Part shown: piece after piece, positions 27,327-36,299 of the stretch
Layout: every line of letters starts with the position of its first letter
Numbering within the stretch: position 1 is the first letter of the stretch
Source of the DNA: an uncultured Pelagibacteraceae bacterium
Lineage (GTDB): Bacteria > Pseudomonadota > Alphaproteobacteria > Pelagibacterales > Pelagibacteraceae
Direction: 5' to 3'
DNA: 64,000 nt
Assembly: GCA_902581405.1 (NCBI GenBank)
Contig: CACHOJ010000005.1
Span: 1-64,000, forward strand
Notes under the pieces: model-generated
Told to the model about the DNA's origin: nothing
Database searches by the model: none
The model's input: only the letters and a program-made list of their open reading frames with translations
Made by a program: the position numbers and the translations under genes

Positions 27327-28085
27327 TTATCTTCTTTGACCGAATAATCTTAAAAGCATTATAAAAAGATTTATAAAGTCTAGATATAAAGTTAGGGCAC
27401 CCATTACTGCTTTTTTGCCCATTAACTCACCGCTGTCAGATGCTGCATACATATTTTTAATTTTTTGCGTATCGTATGCAGTTAAACCAACAAATACCAG
27501 AACACCAATTATTGATATTGCAAAATACATCATTGATGATTTTAAGAATATATTGACTATTGATGCAATTATGATCCCGATTAAACCCATCATTAAAAAA
27601 GATCCCATTTTGGTTAAGTCTCTTTTTGTTGTGTAACCATAAATACTCATAGCACCAAAAGTTGCTGAAGAGATAAAGAATACTCTTGTTACACTTAAAC
27701 CTGTGTAAACTAGTAAAATTGACGAAAGTGATAATCCCATTAAAGCTGCAAATACCCAAAAAGTAGTTTGAGCTCTTGATGCACTCATTTTATTTATGCC
27801 AAAGCTCATGTAGAACACAATCCCTAGAGGAGCCAACATAACAATCCATTTTAATCCAGATAAATAAATTGCACTTCCGAATTCAGTTAGTCCAACAATC
27901 GCACCATTTGGGTCTGTTACAACAGACATTTTAAACGATAAAAGTGCAATTATACCAGTTAGCAATACACCGGTTGCCATATAATTATAGACTTTTAACA
28001 TGTAGGCTCTTAGGCCTTCGTCCATAACAACTGTTTGTTTAGCTGTAGTTGCTTTTCTTAGAATATTTTCTTTATTGAATTCCAT
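27327..28085 (-). CDS. Bax inhibitor-1 / YccA family membrane protein
   Basis: 252 residues, seven membrane helices, ending with the family pattern GVLVFVGLTAYDTQKIKNMY and ALTLYLDFINLFIMLLRLFG. Bacterial members act as pH-sensitive calcium leak channels or modulate FtsH. Monocistronic, with a good promoter immediately upstream that leaves almost no 5' leader. Confidence 0.92.
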   Translation of the reverse strand: MEFNKENILRKATTAKQTVVMDEGLRAYMLKVYNYMATGVLLTGIIALLSFKMSVVTDPNGAIVGLTEFGSAIYLSGLKWIVMLAPLGIVFYMSFGINKMSASRAQTTFWVFAALMGLSLSSILLVYTGLSVTRVFFISSATFGAMSIYGYTTKRDLTKMGSFLMMGLIGIIIASIVNIFLKSSMMYFAISIIGVLVFVGLTAYDTQKIKNMYAASDSGELMGKKAVMGALTLYLDFINLFIMLLRLFGQRR

Positions 28086-28091
28086 AATATT

Positions 28092-28120
28092 TATATAAGT
28101 TTTTTTTTTAAGATTTTCAA
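28092..28120 (-). promoter_or_regulatory. sigma-70-like promoter of the Bax-inhibitor gene
   Basis: On the minus strand TTGAAA (28115-28120) and TATATA (28092-28097) are separated by exactly 17 bp. The ATG at 28085 begins 7 bases after the -10, at the expected transcription start, and no ribosome-binding sequence is present, which suggests a leaderless message. Confidence 0.6.
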
Positions 28121-28155
28121 GTCGTCAAAATAAATGTAACAAACATTACATATAT

Positions 28156-29196
28156 ATGAGCATGAATTATAAAAAACTAGGAAATACTGACATAAATGTG
28201 AGCACAATCTGTCTTGGGACAATGACTTGGGGTGAACAAAATACCCAAAGTGAGGCATTTGAACAAATGAATTACTCTTTAGATAATGGTGTTAATTTTT
28301 GGGATACAGCTGAACTGTATGCAGTTCCACCAAAAGCTGAAACATATGGTCATACAGAAACTATTATTGGAAATTGGTTTGAGGAAACAAAAAAAAGAAA
28401 AGATATAATACTAGCATCCAAAGTGGGTGGCCCTAGCAGAAAATATATTAGAAATGGAGAAAATAGTTTTACTGGAAAAAACTTAGAGGATGCTCTTCAC
28501 GGAAGTCTAAAAAGATTAAAAACCGATTATATTGATCTTTATCAATTACATTGGCCTGAAAGAAACGTAAATAATTTTGGTAAATTGGGTTACGAGCACA
28601 AAGAAAATGACTGGAATAAATTTGAAGATGTTTTGGAGAACTTAAAAAAATTTATTGAACAAGGCAAAATTAGATATGTTGGTTTATCAAATGAAACTCC
28701 ATGGGGGGTGATGAATTATCTTCAACTTGCAAAAGATAAAAGCCTTCCAAGAATGATGGCAATTCAAAACCCATACAGTCTCCTAAATAGATCTTATGAA
28801 GTAGGGCTAGCTGAAGTATCAATAAGAGAGAACATCGGATGTTTAGCTTATTCACCACTTGCAAGTGGTTATCTAAGTGGGAAATATAGAAATAAACAGT
28901 TTCCTAAAGGTTCAAGAATGGAGAGAGATTATGATTTTTGGACAAGATATAGAAAGCCAAATATGGAAAATGCAGTTGAAGATTATTACAAAATTAGTCA
29001 GAAATATGATCTAGATATAAGTCAAATGTCCATAAAATTCTGTGAAGTCCAAGACTTTATGACGAGTGTGATAATCGGAGCAACAACTATGGAGCAGTTG
29101 AAAACTAACGTAGAAAGTGTAAAAGTGAATCTTGATAGTGAAGTAATTAAAGAAATAAATAATGTACAAAAAAAATATCCTAATCCATGTCCATAA
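28156..29196 (+). CDS. tas: aldo/keto reductase, Tas-like
   Basis: 346 residues, AKR TIM barrel. NVSTICLGTMTWGEQN, the catalytic Asp-Tyr in FWDTAELYAVPP, Lys in ILASKVGGP and His in LYQLHWPERN; the long loop with AETYGHTE and the C-terminal SVIIGATTMEQLKTNV are typical of the Tas/YajO-type NADP(H) reductases. Start ATG at 28156, with a second ATG two codons in. The stop overlaps the IalB-like gene by 10 bp. Confidence 0.9.
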   Translation: MSMNYKKLGNTDINVSTICLGTMTWGEQNTQSEAFEQMNYSLDNGVNFWDTAELYAVPPKAETYGHTETIIGNWFEETKKRKDIILASKVGGPSRKYIRNGENSFTGKNLEDALHGSLKRLKTDYIDLYQLHWPERNVNNFGKLGYEHKENDWNKFEDVLENLKKFIEQGKIRYVGLSNETPWGVMNYLQLAKDKSLPRMMAIQNPYSLLNRSYEVGLAEVSIRENIGCLAYSPLASGYLSGKYRNKQFPKGSRMERDYDFWTRYRKPNMENAVEDYYKISQKYDLDISQMSIKFCEVQDFMTSVIIGATTMEQLKTNVESVKVNLDSEVIKEINNVQKKYPNPCP

Positions 29197-29699
29197 TTAA
29201 AAAATTATTTTTAAAAACACTTATATTAGCAGTATTTGTAATCTCATCTGTCCAATCAGAAGACTTAACAAAGTTAGGTACTTTTAAAGATTGGAATGCT
29301 GTTGCAGTTTTTAATGAAACTGGAAAAATCTGTTTTGCTTATTCGATACCAGTAAGCCAGTCTCCTAAGGCAAGCAACAGAGAAGCAAGATTATTTGTAT
29401 CCTTTAGACCTGAGGATAAGATTTCAGATGAAGTGAGCATAACTTCTGGTTATGACTTTAATGTTCAAAATGCAATATTAGCTACATCTGGAAAATCAAA
29501 ATTTGAGTTTGACTTACCACAAAATAAATTTGCATGGATTTCAAGTGGAAAAACAGAGCAAAAAATTATTAAAAGAATGAAAAAGGCCTCAAGGCTGATG
29601 ATAACAGCCTACAAACAAAGTGGCACAAGAACTACAGATGACTATTCATTGATGGGTTTTACCAAAGCTTATAACGCTGCAAAAAAAAGCTGCACTTAA
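29187..29699 (+). CDS. invasion-associated locus B (IalB) family exported protein
   Basis: 170 residues with signal peptide (cleavage after SVQS, about 23). FKDWNAVAVF, KICFAYSIP, FVSFRPEDKISDEVSI and TTDDYSLMGFTKAYNAAKKSC follow the IalB pattern found widely in non-pathogenic alphaproteobacteria; the two cysteines (Cys about 49 and 169) likely pair. Periplasmic, function unknown. Directly followed by argG with no gap. Confidence 0.82.
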   Translation: MSIIKKLFLKTLILAVFVISSVQSEDLTKLGTFKDWNAVAVFNETGKICFAYSIPVSQSPKASNREARLFVSFRPEDKISDEVSITSGYDFNVQNAILATSGKSKFEFDLPQNKFAWISSGKTEQKIIKRMKKASRLMITAYKQSGTRTTDDYSLMGFTKAYNAAKKSCT

Positions 29700-30884
29700 A
29701 TGAAAAAACAAAAGAAGATTGTACTCGCCTATTCAGGTGGTTTGGATACGTCTATCATTCTTAAATGGCTTCAAGAAAATTATGATGCTGAAGTTATAGC
29801 ATACACTGCTGATGTTGGGCAGGAAATGGATAGAAAAAAAATAATTAAGAATGCAAAAAAATTGGGAGTTAAAAAAATCATTATTCAAGATTTAAAAAAT
29901 ATTTTTGTTAAAGATTATGTATATCCTATGATAAGAGGTCATGCTCTTTATGAGGGCGTTTATTTATTAGGGACATCTATTGCAAGACCACTGATTGCAA
30001 AAGATCAAATCAGGGTTGCTAAAAAATTTAATGCTTATGCTGTCTCACATGGTTCGACGGGAAAAGGAAATGATCAGGTTAGATTTGAATTGGGATATCA
30101 TTACTTTGGTCCTAAAATTAAAATAATTGCGCCATGGAGAATTTGGAAATTAAAATCAAGAACAGACCTAATTAATTATGCAAAAAAACATGGAATACCC
30201 ATTCCAAAAGATAAAAAAGGTGCACCACCTTTCTCAGTTGATGATAATTTATTTCATACTTCAACAGAGGGAAAAGTTTTAGAAAATCCTAAAAATTCTG
30301 CACCTGAATTTATTTTTCAAAGAACAACTTCTCCTGAAAAGGCTCCAAATAAACCAATCTTTATTACCATTAATTACAAAAACGGTGACCCTATTGGTTT
30401 AAATGGAAAAAAGTTATCTCCAGCAAAAGTTTTGGATAAACTAAATCAATTAGCTGGCAAAAATGGAATAGGAAGAGTGGATTTAGTTGAGAATAGATTT
30501 ATTGGAATAAAGTCTAGAGGAGTTTATGAAACTCCTGGAGGAACATTATTGCTTGTGGCACACAGAGCAATAGAATCTGTTACTCTAGATAAAGATACAA
30601 TGCATAAAAAAGATGAGGTTATGCCAAGGTATGCAGAGCTCGTTTATAATGGTTATTGGTATTCTAAGGAAAGATTTAAACTACAAAAAATAGTCGATCT
30701 AAAAAGAAACAAAGTGAATGGATCAGTTAAACTAAAACTTTATAAAGGAAATGTTACAATTCAATCAAGACAAACTTCAAGTAATGCTTATTCAATGAAA
30801 AAAGTTTCTTTCGAGGAAAATAAAACTTTTAATAAATCAAATGTAGAAAGATTTATTAACTTTCATAAAAAAAAATTAAGATAA
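29700..30884 (+). CDS. argG: argininosuccinate synthase
   Basis: 394 residues. ATP-binding LAYSGGLDTSIILKWL at about 9-24, SHGSTGKGNDQVRFE for aspartate/citrulline binding, and SVDDNLFHTSTEGKVLE. Condenses citrulline and aspartate in arginine synthesis. The start codon follows the previous stop directly; the photolyase-like gene begins 5 bp later. Confidence 0.97.
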   Translation: MKKQKKIVLAYSGGLDTSIILKWLQENYDAEVIAYTADVGQEMDRKKIIKNAKKLGVKKIIIQDLKNIFVKDYVYPMIRGHALYEGVYLLGTSIARPLIAKDQIRVAKKFNAYAVSHGSTGKGNDQVRFELGYHYFGPKIKIIAPWRIWKLKSRTDLINYAKKHGIPIPKDKKGAPPFSVDDNLFHTSTEGKVLENPKNSAPEFIFQRTTSPEKAPNKPIFITINYKNGDPIGLNGKKLSPAKVLDKLNQLAGKNGIGRVDLVENRFIGIKSRGVYETPGGTLLLVAHRAIESVTLDKDTMHKKDEVMPRYAELVYNGYWYSKERFKLQKIVDLKRNKVNGSVKLKLYKGNVTIQSRQTSSNAYSMKKVSFEENKTFNKSNVERFINFHKKKLR

Positions 30885-30889
30885 AAAAA

Positions 30890-32032
30890 ATGGAATTTAA
30901 AACTACAAGAGCTTCGGCTATTGAGAACTTAGATAATTTTATTAAAAATAATCTTGGAGAATATTCAAAATTAAGAAACTTTGATTTTGGTCCTGATAGA
31001 CGATCTAATACATCTTGCTTATCACCATATATTACACATGGGGTGATTAGTGAAAAAGAAGTGATTACTAAATCGCTAGAAAGATTTTCTTTTTCAAAAA
31101 ATGAAAAATTTATTCAAGAAGTTTTGTGGCGGACATATTGGAAAGGTTGGTTGGAACTAAGATCAGGAGTTTGGGATGATTATTTATTAGATTTAAAAAG
31201 AATAAAAGAAGAATTTAAAGATAATAAAAGTTACTTAAATGCCATTGAAGGTAACACTGAAATAGAGTGCTTCAATGAATGGGTAAATGAACTTAAGACT
31301 TATAATTATTTGCATAATCATACCAGAATGTGGTTTGCGAGCATTTGGATATTCACACTAGACTTACCTTGGCAACTTGGTGCTGAATTTTTTATGAAAC
31401 ACTTATACGATGGTGATACTGCATCTAACACTTTGGGTTGGCGTTGGGTTGCAGGTATTCAAACTCAAGGCAAACATTATCTTGCAAGTGAATGGAACAT
31501 TAAAAAATTTACAAATAATAGATTTGAAAATATAAAACTTAACGAAAATGCACCCCCAATAATAAGTGATAAAAATTATACTATTCTTCATAAAACTTTT
31601 GAAAATCCAATAAATATTGAAGAGAAAAACTTACTAATTTTTGAAAATAACTTAGCATTTGAAATCACTGACTTTACAATTCAAAAATTCAAAAAAATTC
31701 TTCTTATTAATAATAAAAATGAAAATAGAAATATTAAACTCAGTGAAAATGTAGTGAATTTTAAAGATAGTTTGATTAAGGAACAAAATAAAAGGTTAGA
31801 GGAAAAATCAATTAATTGTGAGATTGTTGATATAAACGAAATTAAAAACTTAGAAAGTTGTTACTGCCTTTATCCAACTGTTGGAGAAAATTTAGATTAC
31901 ATAAATCAAAACTCTCTAAAAAATATCGAGTTTCTTTATAGAAAATTAGATCAAAATTCCTGGAAGTTTTGTAACAAAGGTTTTTTTAACTTTAAAAAAT
32001 ATATTCCTAAAATAGTTGAAAACCTTGAATAA
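30890..32032 (+). CDS. photolyase/cryptochrome-like FAD-binding protein lacking the antenna domain
   Basis: 380 residues corresponding to the C-terminal helical FAD domain of DNA photolyases: TTRASAIENLDNF, SCLSPYITHGVIS, RTYWKGWLELR, HNHTRMWFASIWIF, DGDTASNTLGWRWVAGIQTQGKHYLA. The N-terminal alpha/beta domain that binds MTHF or 8-HDF is absent from the start; no in-frame coding lies between it and argG (5 bp). Residues from about 240 to 380 are a diverged extra region. It resembles the short photolyase-like proteins of some marine bacteria; repair versus photoreceptor role is unresolved. Confidence 0.85.
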   Translation: MEFKTTRASAIENLDNFIKNNLGEYSKLRNFDFGPDRRSNTSCLSPYITHGVISEKEVITKSLERFSFSKNEKFIQEVLWRTYWKGWLELRSGVWDDYLLDLKRIKEEFKDNKSYLNAIEGNTEIECFNEWVNELKTYNYLHNHTRMWFASIWIFTLDLPWQLGAEFFMKHLYDGDTASNTLGWRWVAGIQTQGKHYLASEWNIKKFTNNRFENIKLNENAPPIISDKNYTILHKTFENPINIEEKNLLIFENNLAFEITDFTIQKFKKILLINNKNENRNIKLSENVVNFKDSLIKEQNKRLEEKSINCEIVDINEIKNLESCYCLYPTVGENLDYINQNSLKNIEFLYRKLDQNSWKFCNKGFFNFKKYIPKIVENLE

Positions 32033-32073
32033 ATTGTAATTGAAATTTTTTTAATTTATGAGATAAAAATAAC

Positions 32074-32310
32074 ATGCAAAACCCACAAATATTAGAATTA
32101 ATTGAAAATTTAAAGGGAAGAAGAAACTACGAAGAAAAAAAAGCTTCTAAGCTAGGCTTTAACTCTCTTTACGCATATTTTGAAAACAAACTATTGCAAG
32201 AAAAAACTGCTTTAGAAGAAAGTGCAAGAGAACTAGAAATATCAAAAGCTGAAGAAAAATTATTAAAAGAAGAAAAAAGTAAGCCAAAGAAAACTTGCGG
32301 CTGTTGTTAA
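32074..32310 (+). CDS. small hypothetical protein with CGCC tail
   Basis: 78 residues, mostly charged helix with coiled-coil potential (LLQEKTALEESARELEISKA) and ending in KKTCGCC. The clustered C-terminal cysteines could bind metal or be modified; no homologue recognised. Convergent, stop overlapping that of the metallo-beta-lactamase gene by 4 bp. Codon use fits its neighbours, supporting a real gene. Confidence 0.65.
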   Translation: MQNPQILELIENLKGRRNYEEKKASKLGFNSLYAYFENKLLQEKTALEESARELEISKAEEKLLKEEKSKPKKTCGCC

Positions 32311-33365
32311 ATTCCTAAATTTTTTAAAGACTGAAATTCACCAATTTTAAAAATAATTGCATCTTCTTTTTTAAAACCATATTTTTCTGCATTATCTTTA
32401 AATCTAACTGGTGGCTCCATTATTGGCTCTAAAGATAAAACAAATGTACCCCAGTGCATCCCTAAAACTTTTTTACTTTTAAGGTCTTTTGCAATACTTA
32501 AAGCCTCTTCGGGGTTGGTATGGTAAGAGGATTTATCTTTATTAGGTGATAATGGATAAAAATTATAAGCCCCAATGTTAATAAGCGTTAAATCAATAGG
32601 TCCATATTTTTCACCTAACTCTTTATAAATATTTCCAACTCCAGTGTCACAAGCAAAGAGTATCTTTTTATCCTTGTACTCAATTAAAAAGTTTCCCCAT
32701 AAAGTTTTATTTGTATCTGTTAAGCTTCTTTTTGACCAGTGAACTGCTGGTAACAATGTTACTTTAAGCTCTTCATTAACTTTAATTTCATCATACCAAT
32801 CCATTTCGTTCACATCTTTGTAGCTATTTCGCATGAAATACTTTCCAAGCTTTAGAGGAAGTAAAACTTTTGCATCCTTAAAAGGAAATCTTCTAATTGT
32901 AGTCATATCTTGATGATCGTAATGATTATGAGTTAGAAGAAATAAATCTGTCTTGGGAATTTCATTTAAATCTAGGGCTGTTTTAACATATCTTTTTGGA
33001 CCAAAAATTAGTGGGCCTGCATTTTTTGAAAAGACAGGATCAGTTATAATTGTTGTATTTCCAAGCTTTATTAAGAAAGTTGCATGCCCAATCCAACCGA
33101 CATAATCATCATTTTTTAAATTTTCTAAATTTGAAAGAACTCTTTGTTTATCAATGACATGATCCTTGGGAACAGACATATTAAGTTTTTTCTTTTCTTT
33201 GTTGAATACTTTAAAGGACCATTTGAAATTAGAATTTCTCTCAGGTGAGCCCTCTGGGTTTCTAAAGCTACCGTCTGGTAAGTGATGATAAGGTATTTTT
33301 TCCATAGATAATGATAAAGAATTATAGATAAAAAAAATAAGAATTAAAATTGATAACTTTGGCAA
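32307..33365 (-). CDS. exported metallo-beta-lactamase-fold hydrolase (NAPE-PLD/UlaG-like)
   Basis: 352 residues with N-terminal signal or anchor (MPKLSILILIFFIYNSLSLS). Metal motif LTHNHYDHQD at about 140-150, GHATFLIKLGNTTIITDPVFS before it, CDTGVGN and GMHWGTF after it. The closest group is the N-acyl-phosphatidylethanolamine phospholipase D-like family. Substrate unknown; could act on membrane lipids. Last gene after folD, 6 bp apart. Confidence 0.85.
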   Translation of the reverse strand: MPKLSILILIFFIYNSLSLSMEKIPYHHLPDGSFRNPEGSPERNSNFKWSFKVFNKEKKKLNMSVPKDHVIDKQRVLSNLENLKNDDYVGWIGHATFLIKLGNTTIITDPVFSKNAGPLIFGPKRYVKTALDLNEIPKTDLFLLTHNHYDHQDMTTIRRFPFKDAKVLLPLKLGKYFMRNSYKDVNEMDWYDEIKVNEELKVTLLPAVHWSKRSLTDTNKTLWGNFLIEYKDKKILFACDTGVGNIYKELGEKYGPIDLTLINIGAYNFYPLSPNKDKSSYHTNPEEALSIAKDLKSKKVLGMHWGTFVLSLEPIMEPPVRFKDNAEKYGFKKEDAIIFKIGEFQSLKNLGI

Positions 33366-33371
33366 TTATCT

Positions 33372-34220
33372 TTAATTAATTAACGATCTTTTGAAACACT
33401 CAATTGTATTTTTTAAAAGACATGCAATTGTCATAGGTCCAACGCCACCTGGAACTGGCGTTAAGGCTTTTGCAACTTTTGAAACTTCTTCAAAATTTAC
33501 ATCACCCACTATACCATTTTCTGTTTTATTTATTCCAACATCTATAACTATTGCATCTTTTTTTACCCAATCTCCCTTTATAAGTTCAGGAATTCCAACT
33601 GCTGCAACAATCACATCTGCCTCTGAGCACTCATGCTGAAGATCTTTAGTTTTAGAATGAGTAATCGTTACTGTACAATCTTCTTGAAGTAAAAGCTGCG
33701 CCATAGCTTTTCCATTTAGATTTGATCTACCAATCATGACAGCTTTTTTTCCCGTTAGGTTGGGTTCAATTTTTTTTAATAAGTAATAACATCCAAGTGG
33801 TGTACAAGGAATTGATCCTTGATATCCAGACGATAGATTTCCCACATTCATTGGATGTAAACCATCTACATCCTTGTGTGGTGAGATAGTTTCAATAACA
33901 TGTTGCTTGTTGATATGTTTGGGCAATGGTAATTGAACTAAAATTCCTGAAACTGTTTCGTCCTTATTAAGTTCCTCTATTTTATTTAAAACAGTTTTTT
34001 CATCTACTGTATCTGGATATTTTATAACTTCTGATTTCAAACCAACTTGTTTTGCTGATTTTTCCTTATTTCTTACATAAATTTGGCTTGGGGCTAAGTC
34101 CCCAATTAAAATTACTGTAAGACCTGGAACTTTATTATGTTTCTGTTTTAAACCCTCAACTTCTTGTTTTAGTTCTTCTCTTAGTTCGGCTGATTGTTTT
34201 TTTCCGTCAATTAAAATCAT
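33372..34220 (-). CDS. folD: bifunctional methylenetetrahydrofolate dehydrogenase/cyclohydrolase
   Basis: 282 residues. YVRNKEKSAKQVG contains the catalytic Lys, VSGILVQLPLPKH and KDVDGLHPMN are the substrate signatures, and MIGRSNLNGKAMAQLL with TPVPGGVGPMTIA form the NADP site. One-carbon folate interconversion in the cytoplasm. Preceded by yggT and mscS on the same strand with small gaps. Confidence 0.96.
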   Translation of the reverse strand: MILIDGKKQSAELREELKQEVEGLKQKHNKVPGLTVILIGDLAPSQIYVRNKEKSAKQVGLKSEVIKYPDTVDEKTVLNKIEELNKDETVSGILVQLPLPKHINKQHVIETISPHKDVDGLHPMNVGNLSSGYQGSIPCTPLGCYYLLKKIEPNLTGKKAVMIGRSNLNGKAMAQLLLQEDCTVTITHSKTKDLQHECSEADVIVAAVGIPELIKGDWVKKDAIVIDVGINKTENGIVGDVNFEEVSKVAKALTPVPGGVGPMTIACLLKNTIECFKRSLIN

Positions 34221-34224
34221 GATA

Positions 34225-34515
34225 TTAAAAAATTAGTGGTGCTATGTAGAGCTTCATACACATTTCTATAAACCATATCAACAAAAGAAGAATGATTGGC
34301 GATACATCAAAAGCACCAAGGCTAGGCAAAAAACCCCTGATTTTGTTGAGAATTGGATCGGTAAGCTTATAGGTAAATTCTAAAATTGAATAAACAAATC
34401 TGTTCGATGTATTTAAGACATTAAAAGCAATTAACCAGCTAATAACAACATTGGCTATCACAACATATGAATATAATTTCAAAAGTTGAAGGATTAAATA
34501 GAATATAGCTATCAT
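34225..34515 (-). CDS. YggT family membrane protein
   Basis: 96 residues with two membrane segments and the family core VVISWLIAF, LTDPILNKIRGFLPSLGAFDVSPIILLL. YggT proteins are linked to osmotic tolerance and division-site assembly in other bacteria. The start overlaps the mscS stop by 4 bp (ATGA). Confidence 0.9.
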   Translation of the reverse strand: MIAIFYLILQLLKLYSYVVIANVVISWLIAFNVLNTSNRFVYSILEFTYKLTDPILNKIRGFLPSLGAFDVSPIILLLLIWFIEMCMKLYIAPLIF

Positions 34516-35597
34516 TTCTTTTCTACATAAATAGATGTGCTTGGGAAAGCAAAAGAGGCTTTGTTACCTTCTACAATTTCTTTAATCTTAATTGCAAGTC
34601 TTTCCTTTACTAATAACATTTCGCTCCAACTATTTGTTTTTGTGTAGCATCTCACATACATATCTATTGAGCTATCAGAAAATTTATCAACTCTTACTGA
34701 TACTCCAACAGCAGTATCATAATCTTCTGAATGATTAATAAAATTCTCTATGTCATTTCTAATAGTTTTTAATTGTTCTACCGTTGAGTCATATTGAAGA
34801 GTTATCGTCCAACTAATTCTCCAATTAGTTATTTGACTTTTATTTATAACAGCATTTTCTGCAAACTGAAAATTGGGGATAATAGCTAAAGATTTATCAA
34901 ATTTTCTTATTACGGTTGATCTAAAACCTATTTTTTCTACTACACCCTCAATTATTCCCTCAACTTCAATCCAATCACCCATCTTAAACCTTTTCTCTAC
35001 AAGAACTAAAATTCCTGAAATCAAATTTTTAAATAAATCTTGTGCTCCTAATGCAACTGCAACACCAAATAAACCTAGTCCAGCTATTATCGGACCAATT
35101 TTAATTCCCCATAATTCTAAAACTGCTGCAGCACCTAAAATTAAAATTAAAATTTTAAGTGATTTAATGATCCAGCCGATTAGTTCTCTAGTTAAAATTT
35201 TATCAAAACCACTAAGAATATAAGAGATTGGCTCAATTATCTGATGGATAATCCAAAAAAGTAAAATTGTAATTAAAGTTCTATTTACATTATCTAAAAA
35301 TAATCTGGTGTCTTCTGAAAAAGACATATAATAACTTGCAAAAAATACTCCTAAAACAATTGGAAGAAATCTTGCTGGTCCCTCCATTGCCTTAACAAAA
35401 GTATCGTCAAGTTTATTGGTGGTTCTTTTTGAAATTAATTCTAATTTTCTTATTACTAATTTACTAATCAAGCCTCTAAAAACTAGAAATATAAAGAATA
35501 TCCCAAGACCTATTAAGATCTCTATAAAGTTAACACCTAATATTCCTTTTTCCCAAACTGATAGAAAAAGCCCTGTAAAATTATCAAAAACATCCAT
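34512..35597 (-). CDS. mechanosensitive ion channel, MscS family
   Basis: 361 residues; several N-terminal helices, then the pore helix and beta domain signature GLGLFGVAVALGAQDLFKNLISGILVL (given in part: ALGAQDLFKNLISG) and RFKMGDWIEVEGIIEGVVEKIGFRST region. Releases solutes on hypo-osmotic shock. Upstream hemD is 2 bp away. Confidence 0.92.
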   Translation of the reverse strand: MDVFDNFTGLFLSVWEKGILGVNFIEILIGLGIFFIFLVFRGLISKLVIRKLELISKRTTNKLDDTFVKAMEGPARFLPIVLGVFFASYYMSFSEDTRLFLDNVNRTLITILLFWIIHQIIEPISYILSGFDKILTRELIGWIIKSLKILILILGAAAVLELWGIKIGPIIAGLGLFGVAVALGAQDLFKNLISGILVLVEKRFKMGDWIEVEGIIEGVVEKIGFRSTVIRKFDKSLAIIPNFQFAENAVINKSQITNWRISWTITLQYDSTVEQLKTIRNDIENFINHSEDYDTAVGVSVRVDKFSDSSIDMYVRCYTKTNSWSEMLLVKERLAIKIKEIVEGNKASFAFPSTSIYVEKK

Positions 35598-35599
35598 GG

Positions 35600-36298
35600 C
35601 TAAATTTTATATAGCAAAAACTCTTCTTCACCAGGATTAAATAGAAAAATTTTTTTCCACTTAATCTCATTTAAAATTGATGATGATTTTTCACCCATAC
35701 ACATCAAATTAGTATCCATCCAGCTATCTAAAAGGTCATATTTTTTAATTAAATTAAATAAACTCTTAGCACTATTTTCTGAGTAAACATAAATTATGTC
35801 AGGAATTGACTTTTTTAGTTCTGCTCTGAATTCCTCTTTTATTTCTAAAGTTGAAGAAACTGTATAGTTTATCAATCTTTTTAAAGAATAACCCTCTGAA
35901 ATAAGATCTTTATCTAACCTACTGGAAACTACTTCTCCACTTACGTAAAGAAGTGATCCATTTTTTGAGTCAAAGTTTTGTAATATTAGTTCTTTCAAAT
36001 TATTTACGTTTCCTTCTGCAGAGATAATATTTTGAAAACCATTTAACTTTGCAACTTTTTCTGTTGCAGAACCAACACAATAACATTCAATTTTTTTATC
36101 GACTTTAGTTAAATTTAAATTCTTTATCGCGTTGGAACTGGTAAATATTACTCCCTTAAATTGGCTATAGTCGGGTTCATCATATTTAATTGGTTCAATT
36201 TTTATTACAGGTAAATGAGAAACTTTATGCCCCAAAGAACTAAATCTTAGGATTAATTCTTTACTATCATCTAGTGGTCTTGTTAATAAAATATGCAT
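35600..36298 (-). CDS. hemD: uroporphyrinogen-III synthase
   Basis: 232 residues, the two-domain HemD fold. Weakly conserved as usual; LLTRPLDDSKELILRF, the VIFTSSNAI motif (about 49-57) and YVYSENSAKSL (about 163) are recognisable, and position 1 bp after hemC settles the call. Cyclises hydroxymethylbilane in tetrapyrrole synthesis. Confidence 0.88.
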   Translation of the reverse strand: MHILLTRPLDDSKELILRFSSLGHKVSHLPVIKIEPIKYDEPDYSQFKGVIFTSSNAIKNLNLTKVDKKIECYCVGSATEKVAKLNGFQNIISAEGNVNNLKELILQNFDSKNGSLLYVSGEVVSSRLDKDLISEGYSLKRLINYTVSSTLEIKEEFRAELKKSIPDIIYVYSENSAKSLFNLIKKYDLLDSWMDTNLMCMGEKSSSILNEIKWKKIFLFNPGEEEFLLYKI

Positions 36299-36299
36299 T

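Noticed and set aside
28132-28147. TGTAA-N6-TTACA dyad upstream of the aldo-keto reductase
   Set aside because: Short AT-rich symmetry expected by chance in this composition; not supported by promoter spacing.
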